A stretch of DNA of 64,000 nucleotides from an uncultured Prevotellaceae bacterium (GCA_947305005.1 CAMZCM010000008.1:31817-95816); one strand, 5' to 3'; numbered from the stretch's first letter, positions 27,547-37,039 are shown. Numbers and translations are program-made. Notes: generated from the sequence alone by a model not told the origin.

Positions 27547-28820
27547 TCATTATCTTCTTCATCAGCGAACTCCTGACGCAGGACACGGAGCACCTCATCT
27601 ACGGTCTCCTCTTCCAGGTCGGCATTCTTGATGAGCATCTCACGCGGAGCTTCCAGCACGGCACGTGCTGTTGTCCAACCGCTCTTCTTGAGTTCTTCGA
27701 TCACCCATTCATCGATTTCATCTTTGAAGTCGTCGAGATAGATATCGTCCTCCAACTCCTCTTCTTCGCCTTCGGGCACCTCACGATAAACGTCAATCAC
27801 AGTGTCGGTGAGCATGGAAGCCAGACGGATATTCAAGCCGCCCTTACCAATAGCCAGGCTGACCTGATCGGGATCCAGATATACTTCGCAGTGTTTGCTT
27901 TCCGGGTCTAAATTGATACTGTTCACCTGAGCGGGACCTAAGGCACGAGCGATGAGCAGCTGCGGGTTGCTGGTCCACTGGATGACGTCGAGGTTCTCAC
28001 CCTTTAACTCACGAACGATACCATGTACGCGGCTACCACGTACACCTACACATGCTCCTACGGGATCCACGCGGTCGTCGAAGCTCTCGACAGCAATCTT
28101 AGCACGCTCACCCGGTACGCGGGCAATTTTGCGGATAGCGATGATGCCTTCGGCAATCTCGGGCACCTCAGCTTCCAGCAGACGCTGCAGGAACACGGGG
28201 CTGGTACGTGACAGGATGATCTTGGGGTTACCCGTGCTGTTATCTACGCGGGCTACCACGGCGCGAGCAGGCTCGCCCTTGCGGAAGAAGTCGCCTGGAA
28301 TCTGTTCGTTCTTCGGCAGCAACAGCTCGTTGCCTTCTTCGTCCAGCAGCAGCACTTCCTTGTGCCACACCTGATAGACCTCAGCGGAGATGATGTCACC
28401 CACCATTTCCTTGTATTTATTGTACAGAGCGTCGTGCTCCAGTTCCAAAATACGTGAAGCCAGTGTCTGGCGCAGGGTCAGGATTGCGCGACGGCCGAAC
28501 TTGGAGAAATCCACAGGTTCGGACACATCCTCGCCTACCTCGTAGTCATCAGCAATCTGTTGAGCCTCAGTCAGCGAAATCTCCATGTTGGGGTCTGTCA
28601 CTTCGCCATCAGGCACAACGGTACGGTTGCGATAGATCTCGAAGTCGCCCTTGTCGGGGTTCACGATGACATCATAGTTCTCGTCCGTACCCTGCATCTT
28701 GGCGATGACGTTACGGAAGCTCTCTTCGAGCACGCTCACCAAGGTGGCGCGGTCGATGTTCTTTGTTTCCTTAAACTCAGCGAAAGTGTCGATGAGTGCG
28801 TTGTTTGCTTTTTTTGCCAT
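27534..28820 (-). CDS. nusA: Transcription termination/antitermination factor NusA
   Basis: NusA binds RNA polymerase and nascent RNA and tunes pausing, termination and antitermination. The 428-residue protein has the N-terminal polymerase-binding domain (about 1-125), an S1 domain (about 130-205: GDIISAEVYQVW, ILSRTSPVFLQRLLEAEVPE) and two KH domains (DPVGACVGVRGSRVHGIVREL; VSLAIGKGGLNIRLAS). An acidic linker and a helical C-terminal HhH-like part follow. The order is normal. The last residues and the stop are built from 7-bp repeats. It lies downstream of rimP in the usual operon. Confidence 0.96.
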   Translation of the reverse strand: MAKKANNALIDTFAEFKETKNIDRATLVSVLEESFRNVIAKMQGTDENYDVIVNPDKGDFEIYRNRTVVPDGEVTDPNMEISLTEAQQIADDYEVGEDVSEPVDFSKFGRRAILTLRQTLASRILELEHDALYNKYKEMVGDIISAEVYQVWHKEVLLLDEEGNELLLPKNEQIPGDFFRKGEPARAVVARVDNSTGNPKIILSRTSPVFLQRLLEAEVPEIAEGIIAIRKIARVPGERAKIAVESFDDRVDPVGACVGVRGSRVHGIVRELKGENLDVIQWTSNPQLLIARALGPAQVNSINLDPESKHCEVYLDPDQVSLAIGKGGLNIRLASMLTDTVIDVYREVPEGEEEELEDDIYLDDFKDEIDEWVIEELKKSGWTTARAVLEAPREMLIKNADLEEETVDEVLRVLRQEFADEEDNESEK

Positions 28821-28833
28821 TTGATATATTAAC

Positions 28834-28854
28834 TTTAATCCTTAATCCTTAATC
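28834..28854. repeat. Heptamer repeat between nusA and rimP
   Basis: TTTAATC, CTTAATC and CTTAATC are three consecutive 7-bp units in the 43-bp spacer. Confidence 0.85.
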
Positions 28855-28863
28855 CGTCATTGA

Positions 28864-29331
28864 CTACTTGAAGTCAATGACATACTTCCCGCTCTTAACG
28901 CTGGTCATCGGCAGATTGAGCGCCACGTCCTGCATTTCAGGACGTTTCTTGCCTTCTACCTGCACCTTTTGTTTTACGGTGATTACGATATGGTCTTCTT
29001 CAGCCTCGGCCAGTGTTCCTTTCAGTTTCTTGCCGTCAGTGGTGATGATCTCCACCTGCTTGCCGATATGGTTTTGCCATTGGCGCAGCACCTTGAAAGG
29101 TTGTCCCAGACCAGCGCTGCCCACTTCCAGTTCGTAGTCCTCCTCGTCGCGTGAGAGGTGTTCTTCGATGAAGCGTGAGAGCTGCACGCAGTCCTCAATC
29201 CATACCCCGTCTGCCTGGTCTATTTCCACCGTGATGCAGTTGTCCGGAGTCACTGTCAAGTCCGTCAGGAAATACTCTTTGCCGTCGAGCCATTGGCCGA
29301 CCAATTCGTTCACCTTTGCTTTGTCAATCAT
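28864..29331 (-). CDS. rimP: Ribosome maturation factor RimP
   Basis: RimP assists assembly of the 30S subunit. From ATG 29331 (MIDKAKVNELVG) the protein has 155 residues, the normal length. The N-terminal alpha/beta domain contains DCVQLSRFIEEHL and YELEVGSAGLGQPF (the conserved xExGSxGLxxPL region), and the C-terminal Sm-like domain contains GKKLKGTLAEAEEDHIVI. The open frame reaches 29397, but the promoter at 29411 and the lack of family similarity argue for the shorter form. It is the first gene of rimP-nusA-infB-cvpA-sufB. Confidence 0.92.
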   Translation of the reverse strand: MIDKAKVNELVGQWLDGKEYFLTDLTVTPDNCITVEIDQADGVWIEDCVQLSRFIEEHLSRDEEDYELEVGSAGLGQPFKVLRQWQNHIGKQVEIITTDGKKLKGTLAEAEEDHIVITVKQKVQVEGKKRPEMQDVALNLPMTSVKSGKYVIDFK

Positions 29332-29410
29332 GAGCGTTTGAAGATTTGTTTTTGTCCTAAAAGCGAAGCGAAGAACCTGTGCGGCTCCTCGCTTCATCTC
29401 TTTTGCGCTG

Positions 29411-29441
29411 CAAAAGTACTGCTACTTTCGCATATATGCAA
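29411..29441 (-). promoter_or_regulatory. Promoter of the rimP-nusA-infB operon
   Basis: On the minus strand a -33 TTG (29439-29441) and a -7 TACTTTTG (29411-29418) are 20 bp apart. The leader to ATG 29331 would be about 75 nt. Confidence 0.7.
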
Positions 29442-29494
29442 GAAATTCAATGACTTTTTTCATTTCTTCCCTCCTATTCTCGTTCCTTGTCACC

Positions 29495-32400
29495 TCACTT
29501 GAAGATGAACTTCTTTCCGTTACGGAGATAGATGGAGTTAGGCTGCAGATGTGTAACTTTGCGACCAAAGAGGTCATAATATTTACTATTTGACGATTTA
29601 CTATTTACGATTTCTTCATCCATTTCGGTTGACTCGATGGTTGTGAGCATGTCTTCGTAGTCGTCGAGGTCGCCGACAATTGTTCCGTATTCTGCCCAAC
29701 CTGATGCCTGATAGTCAGCCAATGCGCTGGCATAGACATGGATGGTAGGATTGCTGCTGAAGACATAGCTGCTCAAGTTGGGGGGCGTGAGTGACTTGAT
29801 ATACACATCCTTGACCTTAGAATCATAGAATGCACCTTTTGACAACGTCAGTTTCTTCGCATTCTCGCCGATGATGACGGTTGTCAGATTGTTGCAATAG
29901 GCGAAAGCATCCTCGCCCACGCTCGTCACCTTGTCAGGAATATCTATCATCCTGAGGCCGGATTTGGAGAATGCATTCGAGCCGATGCTGGTAATTGTCG
30001 AAGGCAGGCGCATCGAAATCAGCTTTCTGAAACCTTGGAAAGCGTAGTCACCCAGCGTATTGGCAGAAGTGCTATACGATGTGCCGTTGTTCGTGTAATA
30101 AGCTATGCCGCCAGTGGTGATTTGCGCCTCTGTGAGGTCTATGGAAGCCAGGTGTTTCTCCGTGATGAGCTTGCGCATATACTTGATGTCCGTACCATGT
30201 ATCTTTCCGCTGAGAATCAGTTTGATGGTCAGCTCTGACATATTTTTGGAGAGTTGACCTGCTTTGCTGAGTGCCACATGCTCTATGCCCTCACCACCCT
30301 TGGGGATTTCGCGCAGCGAGCCGTCGGCATCGTAGGAATAGATCGTGAAATTGTGGTCAACGCTCATCGGGATGCAGACATCCTTGGCGTTGGCAGCATA
30401 CTTGATATTTCCGTCTGCATCAAGCATCAGGAAGCCCAAACCTCCGGAACCCTCCATCGCATAGAGGCTGTCGGCTTTCTCATAGACATAGTTGGAGGGT
30501 TCGCAAGCCCCGGGCAAGTAGCTGGTAAATTGCCCGACGTCTCCCCACATCCAGTCATCCTGTCCTAATCGCTTCTTTCCTGCCGCCGTGACGAAATTTG
30601 TAGTCGGGAAACTCTCCACGCGATCTTCTATGAAGATAATCCCACGGTTCTTCACGGGATATTGGGCTATGATTGCCTTTGTGTTGTCAATGTCGGACTG
30701 TTTTGTTGTGACATAATGGTCACCATAATCCTGGACGTAGAGGTTCGTTGTGGGTTCGAAGAAGCCATAGACGGTGAAGAAGTCCGTGAGGTCTTCCTGA
30801 GCAACCTCGCACACCTTGCGGACGAATTTCAGGGTAGATTTATTGTTGTCGATGGCGCCATTGCCCATTGACTCCATCCTGTCTGCACGCAGCGCCTTGA
30901 AGAGCTCGGGGTAGAAGGAGGTGTTCTTCTGTGCCTGATGGTAGTAAAGGTAAAGAGAGAAGAACAGGCGCAGGCAGCTGTTGTTGACGTTACGAATGTT
31001 GAAGGGCACATGGCTCGTAAACTCCTGCATGGTGACGTTCAGCGGGTATCCCGAAGTGATTCTGTGCCCCATATGGAACCGGCAATAGTTGGAGAAGAGG
31101 TCGTTGGTGCCCTCGGTAAAACCGCACAGCATGATAGGATACTGCATCTGATGTCCAAACTCGTGTGCCGTACCATTTTCGTCATAATTCGACACATACG
31201 GGTTCAGGAAGGTCTTTGTTGCGTCAAACGAGATGTGTATGCCGTAAGTGGTGGCATGGGCAACGGAACCCGGCGAGTCATTATCTGCATAAGTGGGATT
31301 GTTGAAATAGCCCGGATAGAAAGCGTCGCCACCCGTGAGATAATAAGGAGCGCCTGCTTTCTCCCCGTTAGCCACAGCCTCAGTCAAGCCAGAGAGATCC
31401 TTTTCCCATACAGAAAGGCTGTCGAGACATGCTACGGCTTTGGCGATTTTGTTCGGGTATGTCTCCTTGAGGATTGACGTCCTGATGTTCATGACGGAAT
31501 GCTTGCCCTTGCATACAAACGTGGAGTTGGCAGCAGCATTCAGCAGCTTCTTGTAGTCGGTGTCGGTGTGGCGGGAAGCATCGAAGTAGCCATCTACTTT
31601 GCCGCCTTCGATGTGTATCTTCATCTCAGGCCATTCTTCGAGGCGCTTGGTCATGGACTTCGTGTTGGCGGTATATAAGATGTAATACAGTTTGTCGGCC
31701 TCCCCGTCGATGATGTTGAGGCCCTTCACAAGCTTCTGCCCTGTCTTGCCTGAAGTGAACATCTGGTCAACGCCTGAGCCGGCAATGTAGAGTGTCGCGT
31801 CGGAGGGCACATCCTCATCCACAAAGACATAGAGTTGTTCGCCCCCGCTCTGGACATAGATGCCTGTCGGGTTGCCCATATAGGAAGCACAACGTACCCA
31901 GAGCTTCTCATTCCAGTCATTCGCATCACTATAGGCTTTGTACGAGTGGATGCGGAACTCCTGTTCGTACTCAGCCCAAGAGTTGTTCTTCACCTTCAGG
32001 ACGATTGTATTGAAGGTTGAGAATTGAGCGTTGAAAGTTTCATCGTCAATGGTCTCTCCCATCAAACTTTCAACTTTTACCTTTACACTTTCAACTATTC
32101 CGTCATCGCTCATGGTCTGATACTCGGTTTTCAGCTGCGTGCAAGCCGCATCCTCAAAGAATAGGCCACACAGCTCCTTGACAATGCCATTCTCGTCCAG
32201 TTCCTGTGGATAGTATCTGTCCAGATTACCAGAAATGGAGGTGTAGTATTCCTTCCAGCCCGACTGCTTATAGTCACTCAAAGCCTCCTTATAGACATAG
32301 AGGACGAGGCTGCTTGAACTGAACAGATATGAAGATGTGCTAGGCGGCGTCATAGGCTTCACGTAGGCTTTCGTCACGTTAGAGTTATAGAACGTACCTT

Positions 32401-32911
32401 TACTCAGCGTCTTCACTTTTTTGCCGATGACGACGGTTGCCAGGGAACTGCAATAAGCAAAGGCGTCCTCGCCGATGCTGAACACACTATTGGGGATGTC
32501 AATCTTTTTAAGTCCCGTGTTGGCGAAGGCATTTTTTTTGATGGAGGTGACAGTCACCGGCAGTTCCATGGCCTGCAGTTTCGCACATTGGTAGAACATC
32601 TGTTCGCCAATGATGTCGTTCTCCGTCGTGAAGCTCTCATAGTAGGCTTCGCCGCCGGCCACGATACGAACGTCCGACCAGTCGAGCGATGTCACCTTTC
32701 CTGCAGTAACCAGCGAACGGACGTACTTGATGTCCGTACCGTTGATGACCCCCGTCACCTTAAGCTTCTTGTCGCTCGACGGCAGCAATGAGGCGAGTGT
32801 TCCCGCTGTTTCTACGTGTACTTCACTGTCAGCCCAAGCGCAGACAGGGCTGACACAGATTATCGCTGCCAGTAGCAGCTTCATAATTCCCATAAAGCAA
32901 TTTTTATCCAT
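29495..32911 (-). CDS. Large secreted BspA-like LRR protein with an M60-like metalloprotease domain
   Basis: The 1138-residue protein has a signal peptide (ending about CAWADS). Two blocks of Treponema/BspA-type leucine-rich repeats sit at about 60-220 and 930-1070 (LPVTVTSIKKNAFANTGLKK, SIGEDAFAYCSSLATVVIG). The central part contains a zinc-protease motif AHEFGHQMQYP (H583, E584, H587) followed by GFTEGTNDLF, as in M60-like gluzincins, which cleave glycoproteins such as mucins. It ends with YYDLFGRKV and LRNGKKFIFK, like the tail of type IX cargo. The two LRR blocks are alike and probably arose by duplication. Three places hold 7-bp repeats (29581, 32011, 32065). Confidence 0.8.
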   Translation of the reverse strand: MDKNCFMGIMKLLLAAIICVSPVCAWADSEVHVETAGTLASLLPSSDKKLKVTGVINGTDIKYVRSLVTAGKVTSLDWSDVRIVAGGEAYYESFTTENDIIGEQMFYQCAKLQAMELPVTVTSIKKNAFANTGLKKIDIPNSVFSIGEDAFAYCSSLATVVIGKKVKTLSKGTFYNSNVTKAYVKPMTPPSTSSYLFSSSSLVLYVYKEALSDYKQSGWKEYYTSISGNLDRYYPQELDENGIVKELCGLFFEDAACTQLKTEYQTMSDDGIVESVKVKVESLMGETIDDETFNAQFSTFNTIVLKVKNNSWAEYEQEFRIHSYKAYSDANDWNEKLWVRCASYMGNPTGIYVQSGGEQLYVFVDEDVPSDATLYIAGSGVDQMFTSGKTGQKLVKGLNIIDGEADKLYYILYTANTKSMTKRLEEWPEMKIHIEGGKVDGYFDASRHTDTDYKKLLNAAANSTFVCKGKHSVMNIRTSILKETYPNKIAKAVACLDSLSVWEKDLSGLTEAVANGEKAGAPYYLTGGDAFYPGYFNNPTYADNDSPGSVAHATTYGIHISFDATKTFLNPYVSNYDENGTAHEFGHQMQYPIMLCGFTEGTNDLFSNYCRFHMGHRITSGYPLNVTMQEFTSHVPFNIRNVNNSCLRLFFSLYLYYHQAQKNTSFYPELFKALRADRMESMGNGAIDNNKSTLKFVRKVCEVAQEDLTDFFTVYGFFEPTTNLYVQDYGDHYVTTKQSDIDNTKAIIAQYPVKNRGIIFIEDRVESFPTTNFVTAAGKKRLGQDDWMWGDVGQFTSYLPGACEPSNYVYEKADSLYAMEGSGGLGFLMLDADGNIKYAANAKDVCIPMSVDHNFTIYSYDADGSLREIPKGGEGIEHVALSKAGQLSKNMSELTIKLILSGKIHGTDIKYMRKLITEKHLASIDLTEAQITTGGIAYYTNNGTSYSTSANTLGDYAFQGFRKLISMRLPSTITSIGSNAFSKSGLRMIDIPDKVTSVGEDAFAYCNNLTTVIIGENAKKLTLSKGAFYDSKVKDVYIKSLTPPNLSSYVFSSNPTIHVYASALADYQASGWAEYGTIVGDLDDYEDMLTTIESTEMDEEIVNSKSSNSKYYDLFGRKVTHLQPNSIYLRNGKKFIFK
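29581..29614. repeat. Heptamer repeat before the C-terminal tail of the LRR protein
   Basis: ATTTACT, ATTTGACG, ATTTACT and ATTTACG follow one another. On the gene strand they encode the EEIVNSKSSNSK linker just before YYDLFGR. Confidence 0.75.
32011..32099. repeat. Two heptamer arrays within the LRR protein gene
   Basis: ATTGAAG, GTTGAGA, ATTGAGC and GTTGAAA stand at 32011-32038. AACTTTC, AACTTTT, ACCTTTA, CACTTTC and AACTATT stand at 32065-32099. The two arrays are in opposite orientation (GTTGAAA against AACTTTC-type units). They encode FSTFN and VESVKVKVESL-type segments. Confidence 0.75.
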
Positions 32912-32967
32912 AGTATAGTGTTTTTTTAGTTTCCATGTTTTTGTCTATTTATCAATCTCTGTGACCG

Positions 32968-32997
32968 CAAAAGTACACATTATTATTATATCGTCAA
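32968..32997 (-). promoter_or_regulatory. Promoter of the LRR/M60 gene
   Basis: On the minus strand TTGAC (32993-32997) as -33 and TACTTTTG (32968-32975) as -7 are separated by 17-19 bp. The leader is about 50 nt. Confidence 0.7.
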
Positions 32998-33084
32998 TTA
33001 TTTTGTCATAAAAATGTATTGAAAAGGCACAAAAATGAAATAAAACGGCATAATAAAAGACTGAATCATATCATTTTATTTGTG

Positions 33085-33194
33085 GATTGACGATAAGATT
33101 GACGTTTAAGATTGATGAAAATTGACGTCCAATTAATAACCTTCAGCGGCTCTAAAAAAAAGACGTCAATCCCCGTCAATCTTAAACGTCAATC
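33085..33194. repeat. Hairpin made of inverted GATTGACG motifs
   Basis: GATTGACGTTTAAGATTGA at 33097-33115 is perfectly complementary to 33176-33194, and ATTGACGTC (33121) to GACGTCAAT (33162). Six GATTGACG-like motifs occur, three in each orientation. It may end the fragment gene on the right, or bind a protein next to the LRR promoter. Confidence 0.75.
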
Positions 33195-33812
33195 TGTGAT
33201 AAAAACGACGTCCGCTCGGCCGAGCGGACCACCAAGGGGCAGATAAGCACGGTTGGCGCTGAGCTGTGGTGAGTTACCGCTCTTCTTGTAGAAGCCGATG
33301 CCTGTTGTTTCGGATATGCCCAACACGAGGTCGTTTTCACCTAGAGCCATTTGGGTATAAGAACCGTTCAATTCGTTGGTACCAATCGATGCAGAAGCCG
33401 CATCATTGATGGTAGCAGTCACGCTGGTATTGCTTGCGGACGCGCCACGTAGGATAACGGGAGTGCCAGCAGGAATATTCTTACCGATATTTGTGGTCTG
33501 AGCCCAATTGTCATTGATTGTGTGGACCGTGTATGCATCTACACGAATCGGATTGGATCCTGAATAACTGTAACTTACGAAGTCCCTATATAAAGGAGAG
33601 GACGTAAAGGTGTTTTCTCTTAAAGTAACATAGGACCCATTAGCAACATTATCATCTCCGTAGTAAACATTATATGTAACATCTGAAATTGTACTTGGAT
33701 CAAACTCACAAACAGAGACAATGCTGAGGCGATTTCCCTCGTTTTCTGTACTATAGCTGTTCAGTACTGAAAAAACAAAATGGACACCTTTGATTAGACA
33801 TTCAGGCTCCAA
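33189..33812 (-). pseudogene. C-terminal fragment of a large surface protein
   Basis: The frame encodes 207 residues with features of the end of Bacteroidales adhesin-like surface proteins: SDVTYNVYYGDDNVANGS, NIPAGTPVILRGASA, ALGENDLVLGISET and SANRAYLPLGG. There is no signal peptide, and the 5' end runs into cysS (33794-33812), so the proper N-terminal part is missing. The stop lies inside the right arm of the GATTGACG hairpin, and a perfect 20-bp palindrome (33210-33229) is part of the final codons. It is either a remnant left by recombination or a rare short protein. The remnant view is favoured. Confidence 0.55.
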
Positions 33813-35296
33813 GTAGCACCGTCCTTCGTGTCCTTGATCTCAAAGCCGAGGGCAGCGAGAGAGTCACGAATCTTATCGCTGGTAGCCCAGTCCTTGTTTG
33901 CCTTGGCGATGGCACGTTGTTCTAAAAGCATATCCACGACCTGACCGAAAGCCTCCTCGCGGGCGGCGTTGCTGCCAGTTGCCAGTTGAGAGTTGCTAGT
34001 TGCCAGTCCAAGGATGTCTTCAGCGAAGAGGTGGATGGTGGATGCCAGTTCCTCCAAGTCGGCTGCACTGATAGAGCCCTTGTGGTCTAAGATGCGATTG
34101 ATAGTCGAAGAGGCCTCGAACAGATTACTGATCACCGTTGGCGATGCCAGGTCGTCGTTCATGGCATCATAGCACTTCTGCCGCAGCTCGCTCGCCATCT
34201 TATGTGTCTCGGCATCGCTCTCCTTGGCAGGTGTGAGGCGCTTGAGGTCTGCAATGGCGGTCATTAGGCGCTGCAACCCCTTCTCAGCAGCTTGCAGGGC
34301 TTCGTTAGAAAAATCGACTGTGCTGCGGTAGTGAGCCTGCAGGATGAAGAAACGGATGGTCATGGGGCTGTAGGCCTGTGTGAGTTTCTCATGCGAACCC
34401 GTGAAGAACTCATTGAGGGTAATGAAGTTGCCCAGTGACTTACCCATCTTCTGGCCGCCGATGGTGACCATGTTGCAGTGCATCCAGTACTTGACCATGT
34501 CGTCGCCCTGACTGGCTACGGCCTGTGCAATCTCGCACTCGTGGTGCGGGAACACGAGGTCCATGCCTCCGCCGTGGATGTCGAAGTGGTTGCCTAAGTA
34601 CTTACGACCCATTGCCGTGCACTCGCAGTGCCAGCCCGGGAAACCGTTGCTCCAGGGTGAGGGCCATCGCATGATATGTTCAGGCTGTGCGGCTTTCCAA
34701 AGGGCGAAATCCACCTGATTGTGCTTCTCGCTCTGGCCGTCCAACTCGCGGGAATTGTTGATGACATCGGTCAGGTTGCGTCCTGAGAGTTTTCCATACT
34801 TATATTTCTCATTGTACTTCTCCACATTGAAGTACACACTTCCTTGACTCTCGTAGGCATAGCCGTTATCGAGAATCTCTTTCACGAGCTGAATCTGTTC
34901 GATGATATGTCCTGTGGCGTGGGGCTCAATGCTGGGCGGCAGGCAGTTGAGGGCCTTCATGGCATCGTGGAAGCGGTTCGTGTAGTATTGTGCCACTTCC
35001 ATGGGTTCCAGCTGCTCCAAGCGTGCCTTCTTGGCAATCTTATCCTCGCCCTCGTCGGCATCGTGCTCCAAGTGGCCTACATCAGTGATATTGCGGACAT
35101 AGCGCACCTTGTAGCCGATGTGCTGCAGGTAGCGGAACAGGAGGTCGAAGGTGATGGCGGGACGGGCGTGGCCCAGATGTGCATCGCCATAGACTGTAGG
35201 GCCGCAGACGTACATACCTACACGTCCGGGGGTCACAGGAGTGAATAACTGTTTGGTTCGGGAAAGGGTGTTATATAAAAGTAGGGGTTGGTTCAT
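33794..35296 (-). CDS. cysS: Cysteinyl-tRNA synthetase
   Basis: This class I synthetase charges tRNA-Cys. The 500-residue protein has [16 protein letters not shown] (zinc Cys plus the HIGH motif), WHCECTAMG and [10 protein letters not shown] (other zinc ligands), and KMGKSLGNF as the KMSKS loop. The C-terminal helical domain follows ([19 protein letters not shown]). A 7-bp ACTGGCA repeat encodes [13 protein letters not shown] (about 420-435), an extra linker in the helical part. It stands alone, 56 bp downstream of ispG. Confidence 0.96.
   Translation of the reverse strand: MNQPLLLYNTLSRTKQLFTPVTPGRVGMYVCGPTVYGDAHLGHARPAITFDLLFRYLQHIGYKVRYVRNITDVGHLEHDADEGEDKIAKKARLEQLEPMEVAQYYTNRFHDAMKALNCLPPSIEPHATGHIIEQIQLVKEILDNGYAYESQGSVYFNVEKYNEKYKYGKLSGRNLTDVINNSRELDGQSEKHNQVDFALWKAAQPEHIMRWPSPWSNGFPGWHCECTAMGRKYLGNHFDIHGGGMDLVFPHHECEIAQAVASQGDDMVKYWMHCNMVTIGGQKMGKSLGNFITLNEFFTGSHEKLTQAYSPMTIRFFILQAHYRSTVDFSNEALQAAEKGLQRLMTAIADLKRLTPAKESDAETHKMASELRQKCYDAMNDDLASPTVISNLFEASSTINRILDHKGSISAADLEELASTIHLFAEDILGLATSNSQLATGSNAAREEAFGQVVDMLLEQRAIAKANKDWATSDKIRDSLAALGFEIKDTKDGATWSLNV
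33973..34007. repeat. Five tandem heptamers inside cysS
   Basis: TGCCAGT, TGCCAGT, TGAGAGT, TGCTAGT and TGCCAGT follow without gaps. On the gene strand they encode [12 protein letters not shown]. Confidence 0.92.
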
Positions 35297-35351
35297 TGTT
35301 GTAAAGAGTTAATGGGATGGTTGTTTCTAGTTATCTACAGAGTGACTAGGG

Positions 35352-36503
35352 TCAACATCGTCCATCAGCATGAATGATTGCCAGCAATTTCTCCACGGCA
35401 TCCTCTTCTGGTACATTCTTTTCCACGCATTCCTTGCCGCGGTAGAGGCTTACCTTTCCACGAGCGGCACCCACGTAACCGTAGTCTGCATCGGCCATCT
35501 CGCCTGGGCCGTTCACAATGCAGCCCATGATACCGATCTTGAGGCCTGTGAGGTGGCTGGTAGCAGCCTTGATGCGTTGTATTGTGGCGGGCAGGTCGTA
35601 GAGCGTTCGGCCGCAACCCGGACATGAGATATATTCTGTTTTCGTCATGCGCAGACGGGCGGCCTGCAGTAGCGAATAAGCCACGGGAATCTCGTTCTCA
35701 GGCGGCTCGCTGAGTGAGACACGAATGGTGTCGCCGATGCCGTCAACGAGCAAGGCACCGATGCCGACAGCGCTCTTCAGGCGTCCATCCTCACCCTCGC
35801 CGGCTTCTGTCACGCCAAGGTGCAGGGGGAAGGTCATGCCTTCGGCATCCATCGCCTGGCACAAGAGTCGTACGCTCTCTACCATCACCACCGTGTTGGA
35901 GGCTTTGATGCTGACCACCACATTCAGGAACTTCTCCTTCATGCAGACGCGCAGAAACTCCATGCACGACTCGACAATGCCCGCTGGTGTGTCGCCATAG
36001 CGGCTCATAATACGGTCGCTGAGTGAACCATGGTTCACACCGATGCGCACGGCGGTTCCGTGCTCGCGACAGATGTTCAGGAAAGGAATCAGGCGGTCTT
36101 CAATCTTCTGCAGCTCAGCCGCATATTCCTCATCGGTATAAGAAAGTTGCTTGAACTGACGGGCGGCATCCACATAGTTACCCGGGTTGATGCGCACTTT
36201 CTCACAATAACGTGCAGCAACATCTGCTACAGCGGGATTGAAATGCACATCGGCCACGAGGGGTACATCACAACCTGCGGCTCTGACACGCTCACGAATC
36301 ACCCGCATATTCTCTGCCTCGCGCACTCCCTGTGTGGTCAGTCGTACGAGTTCGCCACCAGCGGCAGCAATGGCCAGAATCTGCTGCACGCAACCTTCGG
36401 TGTCCATCGTGGAGGTGGTACACATCGACTGCACCCGCACCGGATTGTTGCCTCCGATGCCGATGTTGCCTACGCGCACTTCGTGAGTCGTTCTGCGTTT
36501 CAT
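35352..36503 (-). CDS. ispG: 4-hydroxy-3-methylbut-2-enyl diphosphate synthase (compact form)
   Basis: IspG makes HMBPP in the MEP isoprenoid pathway, using a [4Fe-4S] cluster. The 383-residue protein has a TIM barrel with VQSMCTTSTMDTE, VADVHFNPAVA, KVRINPGN and LGVTEAGEGEDGRLKSAVGIG. It is followed directly by the cluster domain with CPGCGRTLYDLP and IGIMGCIVNGPGEMADADYG. The barrel end has the EGEDGR signature seen in the large plant/Bacteroidetes-type enzymes, but the extra middle domain of those enzymes (bringing them to about 600 residues) is absent. Its start overlaps purE by 4 bp, so the two genes are co-translated. Confidence 0.94.
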   Translation of the reverse strand: MKRRTTHEVRVGNIGIGGNNPVRVQSMCTTSTMDTEGCVQQILAIAAAGGELVRLTTQGVREAENMRVIRERVRAAGCDVPLVADVHFNPAVADVAARYCEKVRINPGNYVDAARQFKQLSYTDEEYAAELQKIEDRLIPFLNICREHGTAVRIGVNHGSLSDRIMSRYGDTPAGIVESCMEFLRVCMKEKFLNVVVSIKASNTVVMVESVRLLCQAMDAEGMTFPLHLGVTEAGEGEDGRLKSAVGIGALLVDGIGDTIRVSLSEPPENEIPVAYSLLQAARLRMTKTEYISCPGCGRTLYDLPATIQRIKAATSHLTGLKIGIMGCIVNGPGEMADADYGYVGAARGKVSLYRGKECVEKNVPEEDAVEKLLAIIHADGRC

Positions 36504-37003
36504 ACCTTAAACTTATATTTCACCTCTGCCAGCTCTTGGTTGGCTTTTACGATCTTCTGGGCGAGACCTTTTTTATATTCGCGCATACGCGTAGCCAGCG
36601 CCTCGTCACTTTGTGCCAGAATCTCGCAAGCCAACACGGCAGCGTTCTGTGCACCGTTCACGCCCATCGTGGCTACGGGGATTCCGGGAGGCATCTGCAC
36701 GATGGAGAGCAGGGCGTCGAGACCGTCGAGCATTCCCTTGATGGGCACACCGATAACGGGCAGCGTGGTCTGGGCGGCAATCACACCGGGCAGGGCGGCA
36801 GCCATGCCAGCAGCGGCGATGATCACTTTCAGTCCACGCCCTTCAGCCTCACGTGCAAAAGTTTCTACTTCCGATGGTGTTCGATGTGCCGAGAGAGCGT
36901 TCATCTCAAAAGGCACTTCCATGTCGTCCAAGAACTTGGCAGCTTTTTCCATAACCGGCAGGTCGCTGGTACTGCCCATGATAATAGAAACGAGAGGAGT
37001 CAT
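36500..37003 (-). CDS. purE: N5-carboxyaminoimidazole ribonucleotide mutase
   Basis: PurE converts N5-CAIR to CAIR in purine synthesis. From ATG 37003 (MTPLVSIIMGSTSDLP) the protein has 167 residues. Family motifs are GSTSDLPVMEKA, NALSAHRTPSE, AAAGMAAALPGVIAAQTT and PPGIPVATMGVNGAQNA. The open frame begins 24 bp earlier, but the extra residues are not family-like. It is the first gene of a purE-ispG pair. Confidence 0.94.
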   Translation of the reverse strand: MTPLVSIIMGSTSDLPVMEKAAKFLDDMEVPFEMNALSAHRTPSEVETFAREAEGRGLKVIIAAAGMAAALPGVIAAQTTLPVIGVPIKGMLDGLDALLSIVQMPPGIPVATMGVNGAQNAAVLACEILAQSDEALATRMREYKKGLAQKIVKANQELAEVKYKFKV

Positions 37004-37039
37004 ATCTGATGAATGGTTAAAAAGCAATGCTTCAAAGCG

